Below the pieces are notes generated by a model. The model searched no databases and was not told the origin of the DNA. It saw nothing but the letters and a program-made list of their open reading frames with translations. Below are positions 1 through 5,338 of a stretch of DNA of 5,338 nt, one piece after another. Position 1 is the first letter of the stretch, and every line of letters starts with the position of its first letter. The position numbers and the translations under genes were made by a program. Origin of the DNA: Actinocrinis sp046724665 (GTDB taxonomy: Bacteria > Actinomycetota > Actinomycetes > Streptomycetales > Catenulisporaceae); contig JBKOWZ010000221.1 in assembly GCA_046724665.1 (NCBI GenBank), forward strand, positions 1-5,338. Direction: 5' to 3'.

Positions 1-14
1 TGTATAAGAGACAG
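1..14 (+). other. Residual Tn5 mosaic-end sequencing adapter (artefact)
   Basis: The first 14 bases, TGTATAAGAGACAG, are identical to the last 14 of the 19-base Tn5 mosaic end used in Nextera-type tagmentation libraries. They sit exactly at the window's first base, are AT-rich against a GC-rich background, and are followed at once by ordinary rne coding sequence. By chance they remain in frame with rne (Tyr-Lys-Arg-Gln from base 3), so translation gives no warning. These bases are library-construction residue left by incomplete trimming, not a chromosomal transposon end: there is no transposase, no second end and no target duplication. Confidence 0.95.
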
Positions 15-2138
15 GAGGAGGACCACGGCTCCGAGCGCGACCCGCGCAAGCGCCGCCGGCGCCGCGGCCGTGCCGACCAGCCGGCCGAGGCGGTCGCCGC
101 GTCGGCCGAGTCCGCCGCCGATCAGTCCGCGGCGGACGACGAGGACGACTCCGACGCCGCGTCGGACCCCGGCGATCAGTCGGCCGACGGCTCGAGCCGC
201 CGCCGGCGTCGGCGCCGCCGCCGTCAGGTCGCCGACGACCTGGTCGCGGGCGCGGACTCGGACGACCCGCCGAACACCGTGGTCAAGATCCGGGAGCCGC
301 GCGAACGCCGCAGCGGCCGGGTCACTGAGCCGGACTCGGTACGCACCGGCGACGACGTGCTCGGCGTGCGCGGCTCAGTGCGCCTGGCCGCCAAGCAGCA
401 GCGCCGCCGCGACGGCCGCTCCACCCGCTCCCGCCGCGCCCCGATCGTCAGCGAGGCCGAGTTCCTGGCCCGCCGCGAGTCGGTCGAGCGGGTCATGGTG
501 GTGCGCCAGGCCGCCAACCGCACCCAGATCGGCGTGCTGGAGGACGGCGTCCTGGTCGAGCACTACGTGAACCGCGAGTCCTCGGTCTCGTACGTCGGCA
601 ACGTCTACCTCGGCAAGGTGCAGAACGTGCTGCCCTCGATGGAGGCGGCGTTCGTCGACATCAACAAGGGCCGCAACGCCGTGCTCTACGCCGGCGAGGT
701 CGATTTCGCCGCCGCCGGGCTCGAGGGCCAGCCGAAGCGGATCGAGTCGGCGCTCAAGTCGGGCCAGCCGGTGCTCGTGCAGGTCACCAAGGACCCGATC
801 GGGCACAAGGGCGCCCGGCTGACCAGCCAGATCTCGCTGCCCGGCCGCTTCCTGGTGTACGTGCCCGGCGGCTCGATGATGGGCATCAGCCGCAAGCTGC
901 CGGACAACGAGCGCACCCGCCTCAAGCAGATCCTCAAGAAGGTCGTGCCCGAGGACGGCGGCGTGATCGTGCGCACCGCGGCCGAGGGCGCGAGCGAGGA
1001 GGAGCTGGCCCGCGACGTCGAGCGGCTGATCGCGCAGTGGGAGGAGATCGAGCGGCGCTCGCGCACCGCCAGCGCCCCCGCGCTGCTGTACGGCGAGCCG
1101 GACCTGACGGTGCGGGTGATCCGCGACATCTTCAACGAGGACTTCAGCAGGCTGATCATCTCCGGCGACGAGGCGTACAAGACGATCCACGAGTACCTCT
1201 CCGGCGTCGCCCCGGAGCTGGCCGAGCGGCTGGAGCACTGGACCAGCGACACCGACGTGTTCACCGTGTACCGCGTCGATGAGCAGCTGGCCAAGGGGCT
1301 CGACCGCAAGGTGTGGCTGCCCAGCGGCGGCTCGCTGGTGATCGACCGCACCGAGGCGATGGTCGTCATCGACGTGAACACCGGCAAGTTCACCGGCCAG
1401 GGCAGCAACTCGCTGGAGGAGACGGTCACCCGCAACAACCTCGAGGCGGCCGAGGAGATCGTGCGCCAGCTGCGGCTGCGCGACCTCGGCGGCATCATCG
1501 TGATCGACTTCATCGACATGGTGCTCGAGTCCAACCGCGAGCTGGTGCTGCGGCGGCTGCTCGAGTGCCTGGGCCGCGACCGCACCAAGCACCAGGTGGC
1601 CGAGGTCACCTCGCTCGGCCTGGTGCAGATGACCCGCAAGCGGGTCGGCCAGGGCCTGCTCGAGGCCTTCTCCGAGACCTGCGACCACTGCAACGGCCGC
1701 GGGATCCTCGTGCACATGGACCCGGTCGAGCCGCACGGCCGCAAGCAGGTCGAGCGCGTCGCGCCCGTGGTCGAGCACGTGGACCGCGCGGGCAGCCACG
1801 ACGAGCACGCCGACGGCGAAGAGGACGGGCACGGTGCGCACCACGTCGGCGGCACCAGCGCCGCGGAGAGCCGCGCCAGCAGGCGCAGGCGGCGCAAGGG
1901 CAGGCACCACGACGGCGAGGACGTCGCGGGCACTCCGGACACGGAGACGACTGCGGCCCGGCCGCCGGTCGAGATCGCCCCGATCAACCTCAGGGCGCAC
2001 GCGGACGACCCGGACGCGGCCGTGGCGGGTGACGAGCTCGGCGACGCGCTGCGTGACACCGGACGGCCGCGCAAGCGCCGCCGCGCGGCGAGCCGCCCGG
2101 CGGGCACTCCGCAGTCAACCGCGGCTGAGGCATCGTAG
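15..2138 (+). CDS. rne: Ribonuclease E/G, 5'-truncated
   Basis: Endoribonuclease that cuts single-stranded, AU-rich RNA in mRNA decay and rRNA/tRNA processing. 707 residues are visible and the frame is open from base 15, so the true start lies outside the window; the GTG at 279 is internal. Residues 1 to about 100 are a disordered acidic/basic region with Arg-rich blocks at 11-19 and 62-70. An S1-type RNA-binding domain begins near 161. The 5'-sensor pair Arg320-Thr321 matches E. coli R169/T170. The catalytic metal ligands are Asp453 and Asp498 (E. coli D303, D346), with Asn455 beside the first. The zinc-link CxxC is Cys556/Cys559, closing the conserved core near 566. A charged tail follows, with Arg-rich blocks at 623-630 and 684-690 and a His-rich stretch between. 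Core residues are intact, so the enzyme should be active. Known actinobacterial RNase E proteins share this plan of a central core with extensions on both sides. Stop is TAG. Confidence 0.96.
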   Translation, partial: EEDHGSERDPRKRRRRRGRADQPAEAVAASAESAADQSAADDEDDSDAASDPGDQSADGSSRRRRRRRRRQVADDLVAGADSDDPPNTVVKIREPRERRSGRVTEPDSVRTGDDVLGVRGSVRLAAKQQRRRDGRSTRSRRAPIVSEAEFLARRESVERVMVVRQAANRTQIGVLEDGVLVEHYVNRESSVSYVGNVYLGKVQNVLPSMEAAFVDINKGRNAVLYAGEVDFAAAGLEGQPKRIESALKSGQPVLVQVTKDPIGHKGARLTSQISLPGRFLVYVPGGSMMGISRKLPDNERTRLKQILKKVVPEDGGVIVRTAAEGASEEELARDVERLIAQWEEIERRSRTASAPALLYGEPDLTVRVIRDIFNEDFSRLIISGDEAYKTIHEYLSGVAPELAERLEHWTSDTDVFTVYRVDEQLAKGLDRKVWLPSGGSLVIDRTEAMVVIDVNTGKFTGQGSNSLEETVTRNNLEAAEEIVRQLRLRDLGGIIVIDFIDMVLESNRELVLRRLLECLGRDRTKHQVAEVTSLGLVQMTRKRVGQGLLEAFSETCDHCNGRGILVHMDPVEPHGRKQVERVAPVVEHVDRAGSHDEHADGEEDGHGAHHVGGTSAAESRASRRRRRKGRHHDGEDVAGTPDTETTAARPPVEIAPINLRAHADDPDAAVAGDELGDALRDTGRPRKRRRAASRPAGTPQSTAAEAS

Positions 2139-2153
2139 TCGCTGCCTCAGCCG
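2122..2153 (+). terminator. Perfect 11-bp hairpin at the end of rne, stop codon in the loop
   Basis: The arms CGGCTGAGGCA (2122-2132) and TGCCTCAGCCG (2143-2153) are exact reverse complements, with a 10-nt loop. The left arm is the last coding part of rne and the TAG stop (2136-2138) falls in the loop. No T-tract follows. It most likely ends or trims rne transcription as a tail-less terminator of the kind proposed for actinobacteria. It could instead protect the 3' end of the mRNA. Its place just upstream of the putative rplU promoter fits a boundary between two transcription units. Confidence 0.7.
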
Positions 2154-2169
2154 GTCCAACACAGTCAGT

Positions 2170-2199
2170 TTGACCACGGCGGTACCGGGTCCGTACGCT
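2170..2199 (+). promoter_or_regulatory. Putative sigma70-type promoter for rplU-rpmA
   Basis: A -35-like TTGACC (2170-2175) is followed, after an 18-bp spacer, by a -10-like TACGCT (2194-2199), which fits the actinobacterial TANNNT pattern. It lies 16 bp past the rne-end hairpin. A start near 2206 would give a leader of about 130 nt before rplU. The placement between a likely terminator and a ribosomal protein gene supports it, but the call rests on motif matching only. Confidence 0.6.
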
Positions 2200-2205
2200 T
2201 GCTTT

Positions 2206-2338
2206 TCGGCGTGTTCCCGACTCGCCCCCCGTCCCGCGGTACCCGTGCCGCGCCGGACCAGTCAATCAACAGTCTCAGCTTGTCGCGGCGACGAACGCTC
2301 GCTCTGCGCGCAGGCATGGGCAACCCGCAGGAGTAACG
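2206..2338 (+). promoter_or_regulatory. Predicted rplU 5' leader, no recognised riboswitch
   Basis: This is the stretch between the predicted transcription start and the rplU start codon. It has no open frame that looks coding. Short possible helices are visible: CGCGG (2235-2239) with CCGCG (2248-2252), and CTGCG (2304-2308) with CGCAG (2326-2330). The second would overlap the first bases of the ribosome binding site. L21 leaders with autoregulatory roles are known in Firmicutes; I cannot match this sequence to them. A regulatory function is possible but unproven. Confidence 0.3.
2329..2333 (+). promoter_or_regulatory. Ribosome binding site of rplU
   Basis: AGGAG lies 5 nt before the GTG at 2339. 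It is the clearest Shine-Dalgarno sequence in the window. It supports the GTG start, which gives the standard L21 amino terminus (M-Y-A-I-V). Confidence 0.85.
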
Positions 2339-2656
2339 GTGTACGCGATCGTCCGCAGCGGCGGTAGGCAGCACAAGGTCGCCGTGGGCGACGTCGTCAC
2401 GGTAGACCGGATCGTCGGCGAGCCGGGCACCCCGGTCGAGATGAAGGCGCTGCTCGTCGTGGACGGCGACTCGGTCACCTCCGACGCTTGGGTGCTCGAG
2501 GGCGTCAAGGTCCACGGCGAGATCGTCGCCGAGTTCAAGGACAAGAAGATCGACATCCTCAAGTACCGCAACAAGACCGGGTACCGGGTGCGCCAGGGCC
2601 ACCGGCAGAAGTACACCAAGGTCAAGGTCACCAGCATCGACACCGGGAAGAAGTAA
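2339..2656 (+). CDS. rplU: 50S ribosomal protein L21
   Basis: Structural protein of the large ribosomal subunit that binds 23S rRNA. The 105-residue product has the usual family length. The amino terminus MYAIVRSGGRQHKV is the standard L21 opening, leading into the beta-barrel with the VGDVVTVDRI strand. The carboxy-terminal part carries the conserved KYRNKTGYRVRQGHRQ region (about residues 78-93) that contacts rRNA. It starts with GTG, chosen because AGGAG lies 5 nt upstream and the protein aligns from its first residue. rpmA follows after 6 nt, so the two are almost certainly co-transcribed, probably from the promoter at 2170-2199. The gene is complete, with no irregularities. Confidence 0.98.
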   Translation: MYAIVRSGGRQHKVAVGDVVTVDRIVGEPGTPVEMKALLVVDGDSVTSDAWVLEGVKVHGEIVAEFKDKKIDILKYRNKTGYRVRQGHRQKYTKVKVTSIDTGKK

Positions 2657-2662
2657 CCTGAG

Positions 2663-2920
2663 ATGGCACACAAGAAGGGCGCCTCGTCCAGCCGCAACGG
2701 CCGGGACTCGAACGCGCAGCGGCTCGGTGTCAAGCGGTACGGCGGCCAGAAGGTGAACGCCGGCGAGATCATCCTGCGCCAGCGCGGCACGCACTTCCAC
2801 CCGGGCGAGAACGTCGGCCGCGGCGGGGACGACACGCTGTTCGCGCTGACCGCCGGGGCGGTGCAGTTCGGCACCCGCCGGGGCCGCAGGGTCATCAACA
2901 TCGTGACCGCGGACGCCTGA
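2663..2920 (+). CDS. rpmA: 50S ribosomal protein L27
   Basis: Large-subunit protein whose flexible amino terminus reaches towards the peptidyl transferase centre and tRNA ends. The 85-residue product begins MAHKKGASSSRNGRDS, the classical L27 opening. It lacks the extra amino-terminal peptide seen in many Firmicutes, so no Prp-type cleavage is needed. The conserved LGVKRYGGQ and GTHFHPGENVG segments (about residues 21-29 and 43-53) are present. It starts 6 nt after rplU. There is no strong Shine-Dalgarno; GAAG bases at the end of rplU (2650-2653) may serve, or translation may be coupled. A long hairpin follows 36 nt after the stop. The gene is complete and ordinary. Confidence 0.98.
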   Translation: MAHKKGASSSRNGRDSNAQRLGVKRYGGQKVNAGEIILRQRGTHFHPGENVGRGGDDTLFALTAGAVQFGTRRGRRVINIVTADA

Positions 2921-2956
2921 CGGCCGAGGGCTGCTGGCACCGCTGACGAAACTTCG

Positions 2957-2991
2957 AGTACGCCGGGTCGGAGCGTTCGACCCGGCGTACT
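2957..2991 (+). terminator. Perfect 14-bp hairpin between rpmA and obg
   Basis: The arms AGTACGCCGGGTCG (2957-2970) and CGACCCGGCGTACT (2978-2991) pair without mismatch around a 7-nt loop; a further A-U and G-U pair could close it to a 3-nt loop. It is very GC-rich and no T-tract follows. It lies 36 nt past the rpmA stop and 35 nt before the obg start. It is best read as a tail-less terminator or partial attenuator that lowers obg expression relative to the ribosomal protein genes. An RNA processing or 3'-end stabilising role is also possible. Confidence 0.75.
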
Positions 2992-3026
2992 GCCATCTTC
3001 AACCGCGTTAAGAGACGGAACGGACA

Positions 3027-4412
3027 ATGGCCACCTTCGTGGACCGCGTGGTGCTGCACGTCGCGGCCGGTAAGGGCGGCAACGGCTGCGCCTCGGTGCA
3101 CCGCGAGAAGTTCAAGCCGCTCGGCGGCCCGGACGGGGCGAACGGAGGCCGGGGCGGCGACGTGATCCTCGAGGTGGACCCGGGCGTGACCTCGCTGATC
3201 GAGTACCACTACGCGCCGCACCGCACCGCCGGCAACGGCAAACCGGGCGCCGGGGACATGCGTCAGGGCGCCAACGGCGCGGACGTAGTGCTGCCGGTGC
3301 CGAGCGGCACCGTGGTCAAGTCCCGCGACGGCGAGCTGGTGACCGACCTGGTCGGCGCGGGCACCCGCTTCGTGCTGGCCAAGGGCGGCACCGGCGGGCT
3401 CGGCAACGCCGCGCTGGCCACCACGCGGCGCAAGGCCCCGGGCTTCGCGCTGCTCGGCGAGCCGGGCGACTCGGGCGAGTACGTGCTGGAACTCAAGTCG
3501 GTGGCGGACGTGGCGCTGATCGGCTACCCGAGCGCCGGCAAGTCCTCGCTGATCGCGGCGATGTCGGCGGCCAAGCCGAAGATCGCCGACTATCCGTTCA
3601 CCACGCTGGTGCCCAACCTCGGCGTGGTCACCGCGGACAACCACGTCTTCACCATGGCCGACGTGCCCGGCCTGATCCCGGGCGCCAGCCAGGGCAAGGG
3701 CCTCGGCCACGAGTTCCTGCGGCACATCGAGCGCTGCGCGGTGCTCGTGCACGTCCTGGACTGCGCGACGCTGGATCCCGGCCGCGATCCGCTCAGCGAC
3801 CTGGACGTCATCGAGGCCGAACTGGCCGCGTACGAGGATCTCGTCCCCGAGGACCAGCACGGCGACTACGGCAGGCTGTCCGAGCGTCCGCGGCTGGTCG
3901 TGCTGAACAAGACCGACATCCCCGAGGGCCGGGACCTGGCCGAACTGGTACGGCCCGACCTGGCGGCCCGCGGACTGCGGGTGTTCGAGGTCTCCGCGGT
4001 CAGCCGGGACGGCCTGCGGGAGCTGGCCTTCGCGCTCGCCGAGATCGTCGAGCAGGCGCGCGCCGCCCGCCCGGCCGAGGCGCCGAGCCGCCTGGTGATC
4101 CGGCCCAAGGCGGTGGACGAGGCGCCGTTCACGCTCGGCTTCGAAGACGGCCACTACGTGGTGCGCGGCGCGAAGCCGGAGCGCTGGGTGCGGCAGACCG
4201 ACTTCTCCATCGACGAGGCCGTCGGCTACCTGGCCGACCGGCTCAACCGGCTCGGCGTCGAACAGGCACTGCTGGAGATGGGCGCGCACGAGGGCGACGA
4301 GGTGGTCATCGGCGACGGCGACGACGCGGTCATCTTCGACTGGCGCCCGACGCTCTCCGGCGAGGCCGAGCACTACGGGCCGCGCGGCTCGGACGACCGC
4401 CTCTACAGCTGA
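3027..4412 (+). CDS. obg: Obg-family GTPase (50S assembly)
   Basis: Essential GTP-binding protein of late 50S subunit maturation, also linked to stress and growth control. The 461-residue product is within the usual range for actinobacteria. The glycine-rich Obg fold spans about residues 1-159 (GKGGNG at 15-20). The GTPase domain shows G1 GYPSAGKSS (166-174, Lys172/Ser173), G2 threonines at 192-193, G3 DVPGLI (212-217), G4 NKTD (294-297) and G5 SAVS (323-326). An OCT domain, found in many Obg proteins of Gram-positive bacteria, covers about 355-432, then a short tail. All nucleotide-binding motifs are intact. The ATG start gives the normal MATFVDRVVLHV amino terminus; the upstream GGAA/GGA bases form only a weak ribosome binding site. 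It sits 106 nt after rpmA, across a strong hairpin, and I see no convincing promoter of its own, so it may depend on read-through from rplU-rpmA. Confidence 0.98.
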   Translation: MATFVDRVVLHVAAGKGGNGCASVHREKFKPLGGPDGANGGRGGDVILEVDPGVTSLIEYHYAPHRTAGNGKPGAGDMRQGANGADVVLPVPSGTVVKSRDGELVTDLVGAGTRFVLAKGGTGGLGNAALATTRRKAPGFALLGEPGDSGEYVLELKSVADVALIGYPSAGKSSLIAAMSAAKPKIADYPFTTLVPNLGVVTADNHVFTMADVPGLIPGASQGKGLGHEFLRHIERCAVLVHVLDCATLDPGRDPLSDLDVIEAELAAYEDLVPEDQHGDYGRLSERPRLVVLNKTDIPEGRDLAELVRPDLAARGLRVFEVSAVSRDGLRELAFALAEIVEQARAARPAEAPSRLVIRPKAVDEAPFTLGFEDGHYVVRGAKPERWVRQTDFSIDEAVGYLADRLNRLGVEQALLEMGAHEGDEVVIGDGDDAVIFDWRPTLSGEAEHYGPRGSDDRLYS

Positions 4413-4445
4413 CCGGCTCGGCGACCGGTCCGATCGCTGAAATGG

Positions 4446-4477
4446 TTGGACCCGCGCCGCGCCGCTGAGCTTATTCT
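4446..4477 (+). promoter_or_regulatory. Possible proB promoter giving a leaderless transcript
   Basis: TATTCT (4472-4477) fits the actinobacterial -10 pattern TANNNT and stands out in very GC-rich surroundings. Its end is 6 nt before the proB GTG at 4484, so a transcript would start at or next to the start codon. A possible -35, TTGGAC (4446-4451), is weak and 20 bp away, which is longer than ideal. Confidence 0.4.
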
Positions 4478-4483
4478 GAGCCC

Positions 4484-5338
4484 GTGAGCGAGGCCGGGCA
4501 GAACAATGCGCGCGACGCCGTCACCGCGGCGCGGCGGATCGTGGTGAAGGTGGGCTCGTCCTCGCTGACGACCGCGGCGGGCGGCCTCGACGGCAGCCGC
4601 GTGGACGCGCTCGTGGACGCGCTGCACGAGGCCGCCCTGGCGCGCCCGGGCGGCGGCGCCGAGATCGTCGTGGTCTCCTCCGGCGCCATCGCGGCCGGCC
4701 TCGCCCCGCTGGGCCTGAGCAGGCGGCCGCGCGATCTGGCCATGCAGCAGGCGGCGGCGAGCGTCGGGCAGGGCCTGCTGATCGCCCGGTACGCGCAGTC
4801 CTTCGCGCGCCACGGCCGCGGCGTCGGCCAGGTCCTGCTCACCGCGGACGACATGACCCGCCGGTCGCACTACCGCAACGCCCTCCAGACGCTGAGCCGG
4901 CTGCTGGAGCTGGGCTTCGTCCCGATCGTGAACGAGAACGACACGGTCGCCACCCAGGAGATCCGGTTCGGCGACAACGACCGGCTGGCCGCGCTGGTCG
5001 CGCACCTGGTCAACGCGGACCTGCTGGTCCTGCTCTCCGACGTGGACGCGCTCTACACCGGCGACCCGCGCAAGCCGGAGAGCCGCCGCATCCCCGAGGT
5101 GCACGGCCCCGCGGACCTCGACGGCGTGACCATCGGCTCGATCGGCCGCGCGGGCGTCGGCACCGGCGGCATGGTCACCAAGGTCGAGGCGGCGCGTATC
5201 GCCACCGAGGCGGGCATCCCGGTCGTGCTCACCACGGCCGCGTACGCCGCGCGGGCGCTCGCCGGGGACGGCGTCGGCACGCTGTTCCACCGCACCGGCA
5301 AGCGGTCGGCCGCGCGCCTGCTGTGGCTGGCGCACGCC
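4484..5338 (+). CDS. proB: Glutamate 5-kinase, 3'-truncated
   Basis: Cytoplasmic enzyme that phosphorylates L-glutamate with ATP, the first and usually proline-inhibited step of proline synthesis. 285 codons are visible and the frame is open at the window's edge; the family is about 370 residues. The amino acid kinase domain is complete: IVVKVGSSSLTT (19-30, Lys22), SSGAIAAG (65-72), NEND (150-153), FGDNDRL (162-168, with Asn165/Asp166), the ATP-site SDVDALYTGDP (185-195) and GTGGMVTK (226-233, Lys233). The last residues (RLLWLAHA) are the opening of the carboxy-terminal PUA domain, the rest of which is missing. The GTG at 4484 is the first possible start after an in-frame TGA at 4466 and leaves an 18-residue lead before the first strand, as in other actinobacterial ProB proteins. 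No good ribosome binding site precedes it. It lies 71 nt after obg, a common actinobacterial arrangement. proA probably follows outside the window. Confidence 0.97.
   Translation, partial: MSEAGQNNARDAVTAARRIVVKVGSSSLTTAAGGLDGSRVDALVDALHEAALARPGGGAEIVVVSSGAIAAGLAPLGLSRRPRDLAMQQAAASVGQGLLIARYAQSFARHGRGVGQVLLTADDMTRRSHYRNALQTLSRLLELGFVPIVNENDTVATQEIRFGDNDRLAALVAHLVNADLLVLLSDVDALYTGDPRKPESRRIPEVHGPADLDGVTIGSIGRAGVGTGGMVTKVEAARIATEAGIPVVLTTAAYAARALAGDGVGTLFHRTGKRSAARLLWLAHA

Noticed and set aside
1..14. End of a chromosomal Tn5-like transposon
   Set aside because: Only the part of the mosaic end expected from tagmentation is present, exactly at the contig edge, with no transposase or target duplication. 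Library adapter explains it better.
70..570. Second + frame overlapping the start of rne (166 codons)
   Set aside because: It is out of frame with the conserved RNase E protein and gives a Pro/Arg/Ser/Thr-rich composition typical of a shifted GC-rich gene.
375..2000. Long open frame on the - strand opposite rne (541 codons)
   Set aside because: It mirrors the rne codons. In very GC-rich genes stops are rare on the opposite strand, and the translation is a low-complexity mix of Leu, Ala, Val, Arg and His with no recognisable domain.
2895..4373. Long open frame on the - strand opposite obg (492 codons)
   Set aside because: It is a shadow of obg, which has all five GTPase motifs. The antisense product shows no family features and would span the hairpin and the intergenic gap.
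4411..4430. GACCGG / CCGGTC inverted repeat just after obg as a terminator
   Set aside because: The stem is only 6 bp with an 8-nt loop and no T-tract. This is much weaker than the two hairpins upstream and easily expected by chance in this composition.
4403..5335. Open frame on the - strand opposite proB (310 codons)
   Set aside because: The + strand encodes clear ProB motifs throughout. The antisense translation is rich in Arg, Ala, Gly and Val without any domain.
1..5338. CRISPR array, tRNA/rRNA gene, phage or defence system
   Set aside because: No regularly spaced repeats, no RNA-gene-like segments and no unrecognised coding sequence were found; the five genes and their short gaps account for the whole window.

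Overview
The window is a fragment of a high-GC actinobacterial chromosome. Evidence for this is the strong G/C bias at third codon positions, GTG starts, hairpin terminators without T-tracts, and an RNase E/G protein with long charged tails on both sides of its catalytic core. Overall protein similarity feels closest to Pseudonocardiales-type actinomycetes, but I cannot fix the family or genus from sequence alone. All genes are on the + strand, in the order rne - rplU - rpmA - obg - proB. This is a widely conserved actinobacterial housekeeping cluster.

Layout: bases 1-14 are not genomic. They match the inner end of the Tn5 mosaic-end (Nextera-type) sequencing adapter. From base 15 the frame of rne is already open, so the gene is cut at its 5' end by the contig edge and runs to 2138. 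Its stop codon lies in the loop of a perfect 11-bp hairpin (2122-2153). A likely sigma70-type promoter (2170-2199) and a leader of about 130 nt then precede rplU (2339-2656). rpmA follows 6 nt later (2663-2920). A perfect 14-bp hairpin (2957-2991) lies between rpmA and obg (3027-4412). proB starts at a GTG at 4484, apparently on a leaderless transcript, and is cut by the right edge after 285 codons, at the start of its PUA domain.

How the genes relate: RNase E/G processes and degrades RNA, including rRNA precursors. L21 and L27 are neighbouring proteins of the 50S subunit. Obg is a GTPase that acts in late 50S maturation. The first four genes therefore all bear on RNA and ribosome production. 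proB starts proline synthesis and is normally followed by proA, which is not in view. The two strong hairpins divide the region into an rne unit, an rplU-rpmA unit and an obg(-proB) unit.

I found no previously undescribed system. The items most worth a second look are the adapter remnant, the missing rne 5' end (which invites a false internal start at 279), the two long perfect hairpins, the leaderless proB start, and the four arginine-rich blocks around the RNase E core.
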